Assembly (NCBI GenBank): GCA_036873755.1
Contig: JAVTVY010016079.1
Span: forward strand, 1 to 64,000
From: Hanleya hanleyi
Taxonomy: Eukaryota; Mollusca; Polyplacophora; Lepidopleurida; Hanleyidae
Length of the DNA: 64,000 nt
Reading direction: 5' to 3'
In this document: piece by piece, positions 1 through 10,500 of the stretch
Layout of the letters: every line of letters begins with the position of its first letter
Position numbering within the stretch: the first letter of the stretch is position 1
Translations under genes and position numbers: made by a program
Notes under the pieces: generated by a model
Databases searched by the model: none
Told to the model about the DNA's origin: nothing
What the model saw: the letters and a program-made list of their open reading frames with translations, nothing else

Positions 1-985
1 TGGTTCTGTCATCAACCTTAAGGTTGTTTATTATATGTAGGACCTTACTTGCTACGTTCCTATATTGGTCCTGGTGCCGAGGACGTGATACCGTCCCCGA
101 TTCTATTTCCCTCGCATTGACTTCCTCCTTCACCTTCACCAGGATAGGGAGTTTCATTTTAGCACCATGGAGGGCTATCGATCTGCTCTGGCTGGCGTGT
201 TACGTCTTACCTTGGTACCGACTTTAGCCTTAACGATTATATCTCTGCGCTTATTCGCGCCTTCGCATTACAGTCGCGTTGTACTCGCCAACTGTTACCG
301 AAATAGGATATCGGTGTGGTTCTGTGTGACCTGATTTACCATCTTGGGAACCCTTAGAGTCCGCGTCTATAAAGCTGTGTCTTATGACACGGCCTTTGTG
401 GCGGCGTTTGCTTTAACGTCCAGAGTGTCTCATCTTTATGCTCTTGAAAGATCTTCTATGACCTGGACAGCGGATTGGTCTTGTATTCTTTTCGGCCCAT
501 TCCTGAATTTATTGCCAAAAATGAGTCTGTTCGTTCAGGTCCGTGCGCTCAACGTCGTACTCCATTCCTGCGTGTCAGACTTTGTACATGGCCTCGGGGT
601 CGATCTTCTGCCAGATCCTGTTTGTGCCTTCCGTCACTATCTTACTCGTACCGATTTCGTCGGCTACGGTTATCATATCCCTTCGCCGGTCAGCAAGGCT
701 TGATATTTAAAAAAGCCGCGTAGTTGAAGAAGACCATAAAATAGTCTTATCAATTGCCAGAAGGTAGATTTACTATTGACGCCCCCACTACTGGCTTCCA
801 TTTCTTCTAATGTGTTTCGTACCATCGCTACTCATGGCCTTTATGGAAGAACTTGTCCCTTCATGATATTGTCCAGTTCTTGTGTCTGGACTGCAGATTC
901 CACGTTCACAAATTTCTATCTGTGTGATATGTCAGTGCAGTCAGATAGTGTGACCACGCTTAGGCCACTAAGCGCTACCTAGCAC
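1..985 (+). pseudogene. Tyrosine recombinase of DIRS element A, decayed
   Basis: Fragments in shifting frames match the recombinase of element B: a core-binding helix region ([13 protein letters not shown]), LTSRVSHLYALERSSMTWTA with the box I arginine, and SSNVFRTIATHGLYG followed by TFTNFYLCDMS with the tyrosine. In B the second block reads [15 protein letters not shown], so the HxxR histidine is Asn here. Several frameshifts interrupt it. Family known from DIRS1-type elements, where this enzyme inserts a circular DNA copy. Confidence 0.7.
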
Positions 986-1058
986 GTGGTTAGTTCTTTC
1001 AAGAAGAGAGCGGGGGCAGAATTTGTCACCATTGCAGCAAGGCAGCCATCTTGCTCCA

Positions 1059-1131
1059 GGGAAGCTAGCTCAAATGGTAGAGCGCTCGCTTTGCGTGCGA
1101 GAGGTACCGGAATCGATTCCCGGGTTCTCCA
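1059..1131 (+). tRNA. tRNA-Ala(TGC)-like sequence inside DIRS element A
   Basis: 73 nt fold as a cloverleaf: acceptor GGGAAGC/GTTCTCC, D-arm GCTC...GAGC with A box, anticodon stem CTCGC/GCGAG with loop TTTGCGT (anticodon TGC), T-arm CCGGA/CCCGG with B box. There is one acceptor mismatch and one T-stem mismatch. The same insert occurs at the same place in element D, so it is part of the element, not a free gene. It may be transcribable by Pol III; charging is doubtful. Confidence 0.55.
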
Positions 1132-1654
1132 AGCCAACATTTGTCTCCAGTATGTTTCAGTTTTAAATCTTCATCATGATCGTCTTTGAAGGAAGGAATA
1201 AGTCGGATAGACGACCTTGGACTCTCTAATCATCAATCTAAGTGGTCTGACACTTTGAGAGTTTTAATCTTTGCCTTAACTACGGTTTTGCTTGTGTCTT
1301 TCAGCTTGAAACTGACTTTCTTCTGGATGATCTCAGCTGTGTGTCCTACGCTCGTCTCACAGGACAAGTTGGACGTAAGTCGTTGGTGGATTGAGAATGG
1401 CGTGGCTTGGCGCCCTCTGAGACCAAGAAGACCTAACAACCCGAGTGGTAGAGGATCCTGACATCTTGGTAGAGTTTACATATCACACCACGAGCACAGC
1501 TACATGGATGAAGGCACTCAAGAATAAGTATATTCTGTATCATATCCATGATTTACCCTTTTAAGGGAAGACACTCAAAAGATAAGTTAGATTAGTATCT
1601 TCTATTACTACTCCATATTACCCTCGGCTTTACCGGCCAGGTTTCTTTTGTTGA

Positions 1655-2430
1655 GATTTATGGAAGAACCTGCCCCTCCTTGACATTGTCCAGTCGTGTT
1701 CTGGACAGCGAACTCCACGTTCTCCAATTTCTATCTAAGAGATATGTCAGTCCAGTCAGATAGGATGACCACGCTTGGGCCGCGTATAGATGCCCAGCAC
1801 GTGGTCAACTAAATTTTAAAAAAAAAAAGGAGGGGGCGGCATTTTGTATCATCGCAGCAAATTTGCAAATTGCTGTATCATCTCATCTCGTTCATACTAT
1901 ATAGTCCACATTTGATTGATCACATATTGAAGGAAGAAATAAGTTCAGATGGACAACCTTGGATCTTCTAAGAGAGGTCGGACACTAAATCATCACTCTA
2001 AAATGCCTGACTTCATGGTGAGTGTGATCTTTACCTTAATTGCGGTTTTGATTGTGTCTTACAGGTTGAATCTGACTTCCTTCTCATGATCTCAGCTGCG
2101 TCATCTACGATCAACTCCCAAGAAGCAAGTTGGACGTAGATGTTTGTGGACTGAGAGTGGTGTGGCTTGGCGACCTCTAGGCACGGACCAGTTATGCTTC
2201 ACCCGGACTTAGGAACAGCCAAGAATCTGCATACAGATAAGCCTTACCAAGTAGACCCAATAGCCCTAGGGGTACCGGTCCCTCCTCTTGGTATAAATGG
2301 CTTCCCGAGTAGACTCAACAACTCTTTGAGTAGGGGTCCTTTCTCGGGAGTAATACTTCCACACCATGAGCACAGCTACATGGTAGACAATCAAGATAAG
2401 TACAACTGTATCTTATCCAAATTTTAACCT
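1655..2430 (+). repeat. Second copy of the recombinase 3' module in element A
   Basis: This segment repeats about 833-1560 in the same order: TTATGGAAGAAC, the FYL-type tyrosine region, the CAGCACGTGGT string, GAAGGAAG-AATAAGT, and CACGAGCACAGCTACATGG. The tRNA-like insert is absent from this copy. Element D has the same duplication, so it predates the spread of this family. Confidence 0.75.
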
Positions 2431-2573
2431 TTTTTAACGGTCATTGACCAGGGTTTCAATTGTTTGATTATTGATGTCTGATATCCATGTCTGTGTCTTC
2501 CCAGCGGTTACTTAGCCTAACATTGAATCTGCTACTTGGCCGAGGTTTCCCTCCTTCCACCTGTTGGTACTGA

Positions 2574-2668
2574 GGCAATAATTGAAGCAGGTTTACGATT
2601 TAGGCAACGAATATTAAACATTTAAGAATAATGTTTCTATTCGTAACTAAATCAAACCTGCTTCAATT
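2574..2668. repeat. Internal complementary region of DIRS element A
   Basis: Contains the reverse complement of the element's left tip (as seen in D: ...TTAGGCAACGAAT) fused to the reverse complement of its right tip (ATTAAACATTT...). This joined-ends arrangement is the DIRS hallmark thought to template completion of the circular DNA. Confidence 0.8.
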
Positions 2669-2736
2669 TAATGCGCCCTCCCGTCCTTCCCCTCAGACCG
2701 CGGCCTAGTTCACTACTGGTCTCGGTTATTTACAAT

Positions 2737-2961
2737 GAGAAAGAGGGAGAGAATGGGCTGTGCATTGGCTTTTATGGTAACCACGTTGGGAAGAGTGAGA
2801 GCTCTCCTAGGGGCGGATAACTCTATCTCCTAGGGGAGATAATTTTTAATTTTTAACTTCCGTTTCTACGTTTGATTGTGCATTTAAATGGAGTTTAAAG
2901 GCAATAATTGAAGCAGGTTTGATTTAGTTACGAATAGAAACATTGTTCTTAAATGTTTAAT
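2737..2961. repeat. Right inverted terminal repeat of DIRS element A
   Basis: Inverted match to the left terminal repeat of D, with extra outer bases as usual for DIRS. It ends in AAATGTTTAAT at 2961, where similarity to D stops. Confidence 0.8.
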
Positions 2962-4375
2962 TTTTCCCTGATTAAGAAGAAAATTTCCATTTTTGTGAAA
3001 ACAAAATCTTATTTTGAGATGCAAAAATGCGTCTCCATGATTTGCCAGCACCACCAAAATCTTGTCAGTCCTTTGCCTATCTTGCGAGATCATTATACCC
3101 AAATTTCATGGAAATCAAACATGTTGTTCAGAAGATATGACGTTACACATGTTTACCTGCATTCATGTCTATAGAGCCACCTAGTGATGACCAAATGCCA
3201 CGAAAAACAAGTGGGTGAAATCTAAAGCCCTAGGGAGATCGCACATAAGAGTTCAATGGAAAAAACTTTAATCATGATAATGGTTATGGAGGTTTTGATG
3301 TTAAGTCAGACAAATGAGATTTTTCATTTAAATGGCAATTTGGTTCGCACCGAAAGGGAATTATCATGTCGGCAATCCTATATTTATGCTTGGCAACCTG
3401 GAATAGAACAGTTTTTAAATATTTCTCCAAACGAATTGGTAAATTTTCATTTCACGAATTTTTCATTGACTACAACGCCACCTAGTGGTGAGCAGCGGGT
3501 ATCGAAACACAACCAGACAAATTTCACAGGTCTAAGGAGATAGCATGCACACAAAGTCTGACCTGAAAATATTAATGGTTTCAGAGATATTCACGTTTAA
3601 AGTTGCGGCGGATCTGGCGGAGCTGTTTCTCATGAAAACATAAGAGCATCCACTTTGTGGAAATGCTCTAACTAGGCTAGTTTCATGCAGGAGATAAGAG
3701 AAGTGGTCAGCAGTTTTCAATGATGCCAGCAAGCCAGCAGGATGTTCCAAAAATATCAAATCCATATCGCTGATCAGTATTCTTAATCCATATGATTTTT
3801 GTTGTGAAGAGGTTATCTAGATTATGATTATTTCAGTCACGCTTTGATTGTGCCTGTTCATATGAACACCATGAGTATCTTGAAACACATGTGTTCATAC
3901 GGCCCTTAGCCCCGGGTTAAGTGGAATTAGATACAATTGACACAATTTACAAAATGTACCGCCATTGATCTTGCACGCTATGCTTGTATCGCCAAGTTTG
4001 AGAAACAAACAGATTTGAGACACAAAAAAACCTCCAGGCCTTTAAAGTTATGCCATCAACACCAAAACATTCTCAGCACTTTGACTATCCTTATAATCAT
4101 TATAATAAAATTTCAACGAAATTAAACAAGCCATTCACACAAAATCATGTTACAAAGGTTTACCTCTGACTACCATGCCCCTGGTGTTAAACAGCAGCTA
4201 CAAAAACACAACTGGACAATTTCCAGGCTTCCCATGGCACACAAAAGTTTGACCTGAAAGTCCCTAACGGTTTCAGAGATATTCCCCTTTAAAGTCATGG
4301 CGGCAGAGCCATTTCACATTAAAAGATAAAGAGTATCCCCTTTGTGGAAATGCTCTAATTAAGTACTACTGGTAC
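2962..4375. repeat. Diverged repeat copies; no exon seen
   Basis: At least two imperfect copies of a module share GACCTGAAA...GGTTTCAGAGATATTC and TTTGTGGAAATGCTCTAA (3560-3675 and 4248-4362), with earlier related stretches around 3050-3250 and 4050-4170. No CLCN7 exon is recognisable here on the minus strand; short ORFs are not conserved between the copies. Confidence 0.5.
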
Positions 4376-4503
4376 CTCATTAAAGAAATCGCCCACCCAC
4401 TTGGCGACAATGAGCACGATCATGATTGGGAAGCCAAAGGTGACGTTGGACGTGGCTTCCACTACGATTACAGCCAAACTGATGGTCATTCTGACTATAC
4501 CTC
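4376..4503 (-). CDS. CLCN7: CLCN7 exon 16 (last exon in window)
   Basis: 128 nt, acceptor TTTCAG, donor GAG|GTACCA. It encodes [20 protein letters not shown] and [20 protein letters not shown]. The ClC-7 sequence that should follow (GLYD and the CBS domains) is not found between this donor and the left edge. Confidence 0.93.
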
Positions 4504-7500
4504 CTGAAATATATTAAAAACAAACATGTACAGTTAAAGGGATGTCAGTTATATTAGGTGGTGATGCCTGACACAGGTGAGATCAACTGAGGACTTTATG
4601 GGATAATATGGTGTAGTCTACATGTAAATATGTCACTTGTCAGTTATGCTGCCACTCCTAGCGAAGAAGATATCACTATGTCACATATTATATTACCCAG
4701 TTGTGCTGCTGCTCCTATCAAAGCAAATTTTCCTGGGTCTGTCCAATTCTGAAATTGTAAACAAACATGAATTAAGGATTGTTGTAGGAGAAATTCAGTT
4801 TTGTAAAATGTTTTTTATCAATATTAACTAAACCATATCATGCTCAAGGGGCGCTCCATAATGGAGCTCCACAAGAATTTAACTATCCACTCTTAGATTT
4901 TCTGCAAGATATTTTCTTGAAAATAGATTAAGCAGAGAGAGTCCATCTCTTTCTCAAATAGAAGTGAATAATGAATGAGTGAGTAAGATTCAACGTCATT
5001 ATCAACCATATTCCAGTCATATCATGATTGTGCCTATACATGTGCCAGGACACACGAGTGCCCACAGTTCCTATTATCCTGGACACTGATCAGTACAGCA
5101 CCTGGTCATCCATCCAAGTATTTACCGGCTCAATGTTGCTTAACTTTGGTGATCTGACAAGAACCGGTGTGTGAAACATGATACGCTGTACAATGGATGA
5201 GAACCAGATATGAACAAGAGTACATACCGAGTCTGGAGCGAGGTACTGTAACAGCATGCCCACCATCCGTCCCCAGGCCGCACCAACCAATAAACTAGGA
5301 ATGAAGAGACCACTGGGAACAGACAGACCATAGGTCCAACAGGCCAGTAGGAAATATCCAGCCGAGAACAGAGTAAGAGTTAATGGTCGATATGATCCTG
5401 TAAGAGCCGAGGAATTTGTAATTTATCTATATATGATCACATCATTACTATAGAAAATTAAGGTGGTTCATACCTAAAACTTTGTCTGGTGACCAACCTC
5501 AATATTTTTGCTGTGAGTGGCTCGGGTGTTGACCAGTAGTAAAACGCAAAAAAATCGATTGTCTTCGATCTAGATTTTTTGTACGTAGCCACGAATATAT
5601 CACCATGTCAACCGTTTTTTTGCCGAAATCATGAAAAATCAGATTTCTGCCCAACAAGGCAAGAAAGTCAAAGTATATGGATATATATATCCACAAGTAT
5701 TGTTTATTTATATGGAGAAACTTCCACGGGTCTTAGAAACACAGGACAGCTGAATATAAATGCATTAATTGTATATGAATTATACATTTCATCGAACTGT
5801 GTGACAATGGAAATGACATTTTCAGACTATGAAGCGATCTCCCAAATCGAAAATCTTCCGCTGACCTATGCTGATATTTTAAACACTGCTTCCCGGCCAT
5901 GTGATAATTTTATTAATCAAATAAAATATGAGGGTCTTCAATCTACTTTTTATATGAAAAGCTTTGAGTGACCCTATCCCCATAGTTTTCTAATATTCGT
6001 GACGTCATTATCTCCCCTGGTTATATCTCTTATCACAAAAGGCAATATATGATGTTGGAAGAGTTGTTACAGGGGAAATAACCCTGTCTTATGACGTCGC
6101 CAACGTTGTTTGAGGCATGAACCACCTTAAAACAACATGACACATCAGCACAAAAAAGAATTGTTTCTGAACGATACTGCTTATTATGGAAGTAGTAAAT
6201 CATTGGGAATACTTGGGTTGTAATGTCCATATGATGGTAAACATGAACGAACAAGTTATTGATGAAAGGTTTAGAAGAGATAACAATAAAACATTTTAAC
6301 AATGACAGGACTACCAAATATTCACACCCAAGCGATATTAATGGCCTCAACTTTTGAAGAGCCTTGTCTGTTCATTCCAGTTAAAGGTTTCAATTTGATA
6401 ATGCATTACCAGGTTCATCATGGAATAATTCTTTTACACTGGACTCCGGGGTCTGGAAGAAAATCGTCGCTGTGGAACTGTACTGTCCATCCTTACAAAA
6501 AAACTGAAAATTATGGAAAAGATATATTTAATATCAAAATGTCAATTCAATGGGGAAGATGTCATTACATAAATATGGTAACATTTTACTAGTTGATAGA
6601 TATATAAACACAAAATCTGAAATATAATAAATAAATCATATTGCAATATTTATGTAACATCATTTGCTCACATTTTCAATGTCTTATGGCCTAGTATCCT
6701 AAAATTAAAACCTCTAAGTAGAATTTTGAACAATATATATATCACCAGCTAACAAGCTATAGTGCTATACCCTCCCCTCCCTCCCCCCATGCACCCCAAT
6801 TATGGTAGAGAAAGCTGGAACATCCAACATGTTACCTGAACAGGATATATCAGGGGATCAGCTTTCATTGGTTGACAGTCATTGTAGAAGTAGATGGTGA
6901 CAAAGCCCACCACACCTGTGATACCAGCCACAAGCATGGCCTCGAGCACCTGGGTCCACTTCCTGTATATATACCTGTCAACAGAGAAGATGTTATATTA
7001 GCACACTGCTCCCAAGCTGGCTTGATTGGATCTTGTTTACGAGAAGGCTGCAACAAATAGCTGTTCACCATGGGGGCAAGTAAGAAAATAAGTCAATTCC
7101 TTGGCTAATTTCCAGGAAATACCTGAACTGTCATGCAGTTAATTCACTCACATATAACTTAGGAGTGTTTCTACTCACTTTTTCCTGTATATGGAGAGTT
7201 TGTAGTTGATGTGATTAAACAGTGCTCCCAGCAGGCCTCCTAGATAAACATTGTATGAAGAGATGTTCATATACAAAACATCAGGAGTAAGTGCTGAAAT
7301 TTTGTTTACAAGAAAACGGTTGCCACATATAGTTCAGAACAATGGATGTATGACCAGAAATAAAAGACTGGTTAAGTGCTAAGAAATTAAACATTTATAA
7401 ACAATGTTGGTATTTATTATCAAATCAAACCTGCTATTGTATTGCCCATAATCCTCCTTTGGAGATCCTGCTGTAGACTAAAAGTTCTCACCCCTCTGGA

Positions 7501-10500
7501 GCCTCAGCCAATAGGTTACACTGCGCCTGCGCCCAAACGCACTTCCCCAAATCCTTTTTCTTCTATAAAGCCTATAAGCGTGATGCGTGCAAGGCCGAGA
7601 AGAGTGCGGGGAGGCTGCGTCGGGCAGTCAAGACAATAGCAGGTTTGATTTGATAATAAATACCAACATTGTTTATAAATGTTTAATATTTATTGCTCAA
7701 ATCTACACCTGCTATTGTATTGCCCACTACCAACAGTAGGAGGTGGGCCTCGGCTTTGTTGAAGTGTGGCTGTAACCGCTGAGATGATCAGAGATGCATG
7801 GTACCATAAATTGAACCCGTTAGTAAACCCTGGGCGTAAAGCACTGTAGGGGCTAAGGGGCAATTTCTAGTAAGACGGTAAGAAGGGTATAAGGACCGAG
7901 GCTTCTGAACCCGATACTAGTGGACCAACTGACCATAGTTGTGGTACGCTAATTGAACCCGTTAGTAAACCCTGGGCGTAAAGCACTGTAGGGGCTAAGG
8001 GGCAATTACTAGTGAGACGGTAAGAAGGGTATAAGGACCGGGGCTTCTGCATCCGAATACTAGAGTACCAACGATATGCTCCAATCGCCAATTTCTTTCC
8101 TATGAAATTCTTGAATGTCCGACACTAGATTTACCTAGAAATAAACACATTTATACTCACTGTACTTACTAGTGTCGGGGTCTTGATAGCTGGCTGGTAT
8201 TGGCGATTACCGATATGCCGTGACTCTAAACCATCTTGCAGACTGGTCGGTCGGCTTGAGATCGGTACTGCCCCCCCCCCCCCTTTTTTCTTTGAAGACT
8301 AGGAGACTACATGTTGGGCAGCAACGAGCGGCCCTAACATGGTCAGGCTGTCTGTTTGTACTGACAAGTCTCTCAGATAGAAATCTGTAAACGTGGAATT
8401 GGCACTCCAAGCACAGGATTGGACAATGTCATCCAGCGATACGTTCTTCCATAAAGGCCATGATGTTGCGATGGCTCGTATTTCATGAGAAGATGCAGAG
8501 GCTAGCAGTGGGGGGGGGCATCGAGGGATAGTTCGTATGTCCATTTAATGGTCTTGCTCAACCAAGAGGCCACCGTATTCTTGGTAATGTCTTGAGTAGC
8601 CCTTGGGAGAAGAGAGAGCAGTAGTAGTCGACGAGAACCTCTGATAGGATCGGTACGGCTGAGGTAGTGACGTATTGCTCGTACTGGACACAGTAAGATG
8701 TCGTTATCAAGTCCTTGAACAAAGTCTGATAATGCAGGGATGGAATACAGACGTTGAGCACAAGGTCCTTGTCGTACAGTCTCATTCTTGGCGATGAACT
8801 CAGGAACAGGGCGGAAGGATATGCGTGACCAGTCTGCCGTCCAAGTCATCGATTTTCTTTCCAAGGCATGAAGCTCGGATACTCTAGACGCCAGGGCGAA
8901 GGCTGCTAGGAAGGCAGTCTTGTAGGAAACAGCTTTCATCGAGGCTGACTAGTGGTTCAAAGGGTGGGCGAAGGAATGCGCTGAGAACCACGCCAATGTC
9001 CCACTTTGGTAATAGTTGTCGGGAACGACGGGACTGTAGTGCACTGGCATGTAGAAGAGCAGAGATAATGGGATCCAGGCTAATGTCAAAGCCAGCAGAT
9101 AACAGTAGAACCCGGGCCAAGGCTGATCGGTACCCTTCAAAAGTGCTGCTTTTGAACTTCTTATCTCGGTGCAGGTGAAGAAGAAATTCCGCCACTATAG
9201 GAAGAGAGGCAGTGTCGGGATCGGAGCCTCGCCGTCGACACCATGAGACAAAATATTTCCATTTAGGCTGGTAGAGGTGTGATGTGGAAGATCAGTTAGA
9301 TGAAACCATCGTCTCTGCAACCTCTGCTGAAAATCCTTGGTCTGTGAGGGTATTCACAGGGTTGGCTTAACAGGTTGGCCCATACTGGTAGGCGACGTGG
9401 AGGGGCGGTGAGTAGAGGAATCAGAGCCGGAAACCACGGTCGACGAGGCCACCACGGAACGATGAGACGAATGATGCAGTCGTGTTGAACAATCTTCTGT
9501 AGTACTTCCTGCAGTAAGGCATTGGGTGGGTAGGCATACACAAGGAAGTTGTCCCAGCTGATCGATAGGGCATCGATGGCATAGGCTCAAGGGTCCAGAA
9601 CCGGGCTGACGAATAGGGAAAGCTGTGCATTGCTCCTCGTCGCAAACAGGTCGATCCGAGGGTTCTCCCAGATGCTGGTGATGTGTTGGAAGACCTCTGG
9701 ATGCAGTTGCCATTCCGTCTGTAGTACAGTGTCGGGGCGAGACAGGCGATCTGCTAATACATTAAGCCGGCCTGGAACATGACGAGCACCTATGTGGCAG
9801 TGATGTTGCATCGCCCAGTCGAAGAGGGTCCAAACCATACGGAATGTTGAGTAGGATCCGGTGGTACCCATCTTGTTGATATGAGCAATGACAGTTGAAT
9901 TGTCTGTTGCGATGAGAAGAGATGAATTCTCCAGTAGATGACTCCACTGCTGGACTGCACAGATGACAGCTTTCATTTCCAAGAGGTTGCTATGAAGTTT
10001 GGCATCCGATGTTGACCAACTGCCGGACATCTCTAGATCGTCTAGATGGGCTCCCCAACCTGTCTCGGACGCATCGGTGTAGAGATGGTATCGAGGAACT
10101 GGTGGTACAAACGGTACTCCCCGCATGACATTGTAACGGGACTGCCACCAAACCAGCTGTGGGTGTAGTGACGTCAATACCGGAACTAGTGGTTTGAGGA
10201 GTGAAGTTTGAAGATACTGCTGCAAGTGGTATTGCAGAGGACGAACCTGGAGACGGCCATAGTGAGTGAGGTCTTGAGCGGATGTGAGTAGACCTACCAG
10301 TCTCTGCCATGACTTGAGGGGCTGTGCGGGTGAGGTCAAAAAGACTCGAACCATCGACTGAATGTTGGTCCATCAGTTCCGGGGGTCGTGCCAACTGTTG
10401 AAGTGTGTCGAAGACTGCCCCGATGAACTGACGGCATTGTGCCGGTTCCAACTCTGACTTCTGAGGATGAGGGATGAAGCCGAGATATTGAAGGATGAGT

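Larger units (their letters stand above)
1..2961 (+). mobile_element. DIRS-like retrotransposon A (right part; left end outside window)
   Basis: Base 1 onward matches element D from about 56830 nearly base for base, through the same end at GTTTAAT (2961). It holds a decayed tyrosine-recombinase region (1-985), a tRNA-Ala-like segment, a duplicated 3' module, an internal complementary region (2574-2668) and the right terminal repeat (2737-2961). It lies in the CLCN7 intron after exon 16, or in the gene's 3' flank. One-base differences from D put the recombinase fragments in different frames, so this copy does not encode an intact protein. Confidence 0.85.

Noticed and set aside
5579..5971. 130-codon plus-strand ORF as a gene
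   Set aside because: Lies wholly inside the TTAA-flanked MITE and has no recognisable domain.
6120..6190. LFCAD on the minus strand as a CLCN7 exon
   Set aside because: Chance match inside the TTAA MITE; the true exon with the same motif type is at 6410-6503.
6302..6592. 96-codon plus-strand ORF
   Set aside because: Antisense of CLCN7 exon 13; the minus strand gives [10 protein letters not shown] and LFHDEPG in frame with neighbours.
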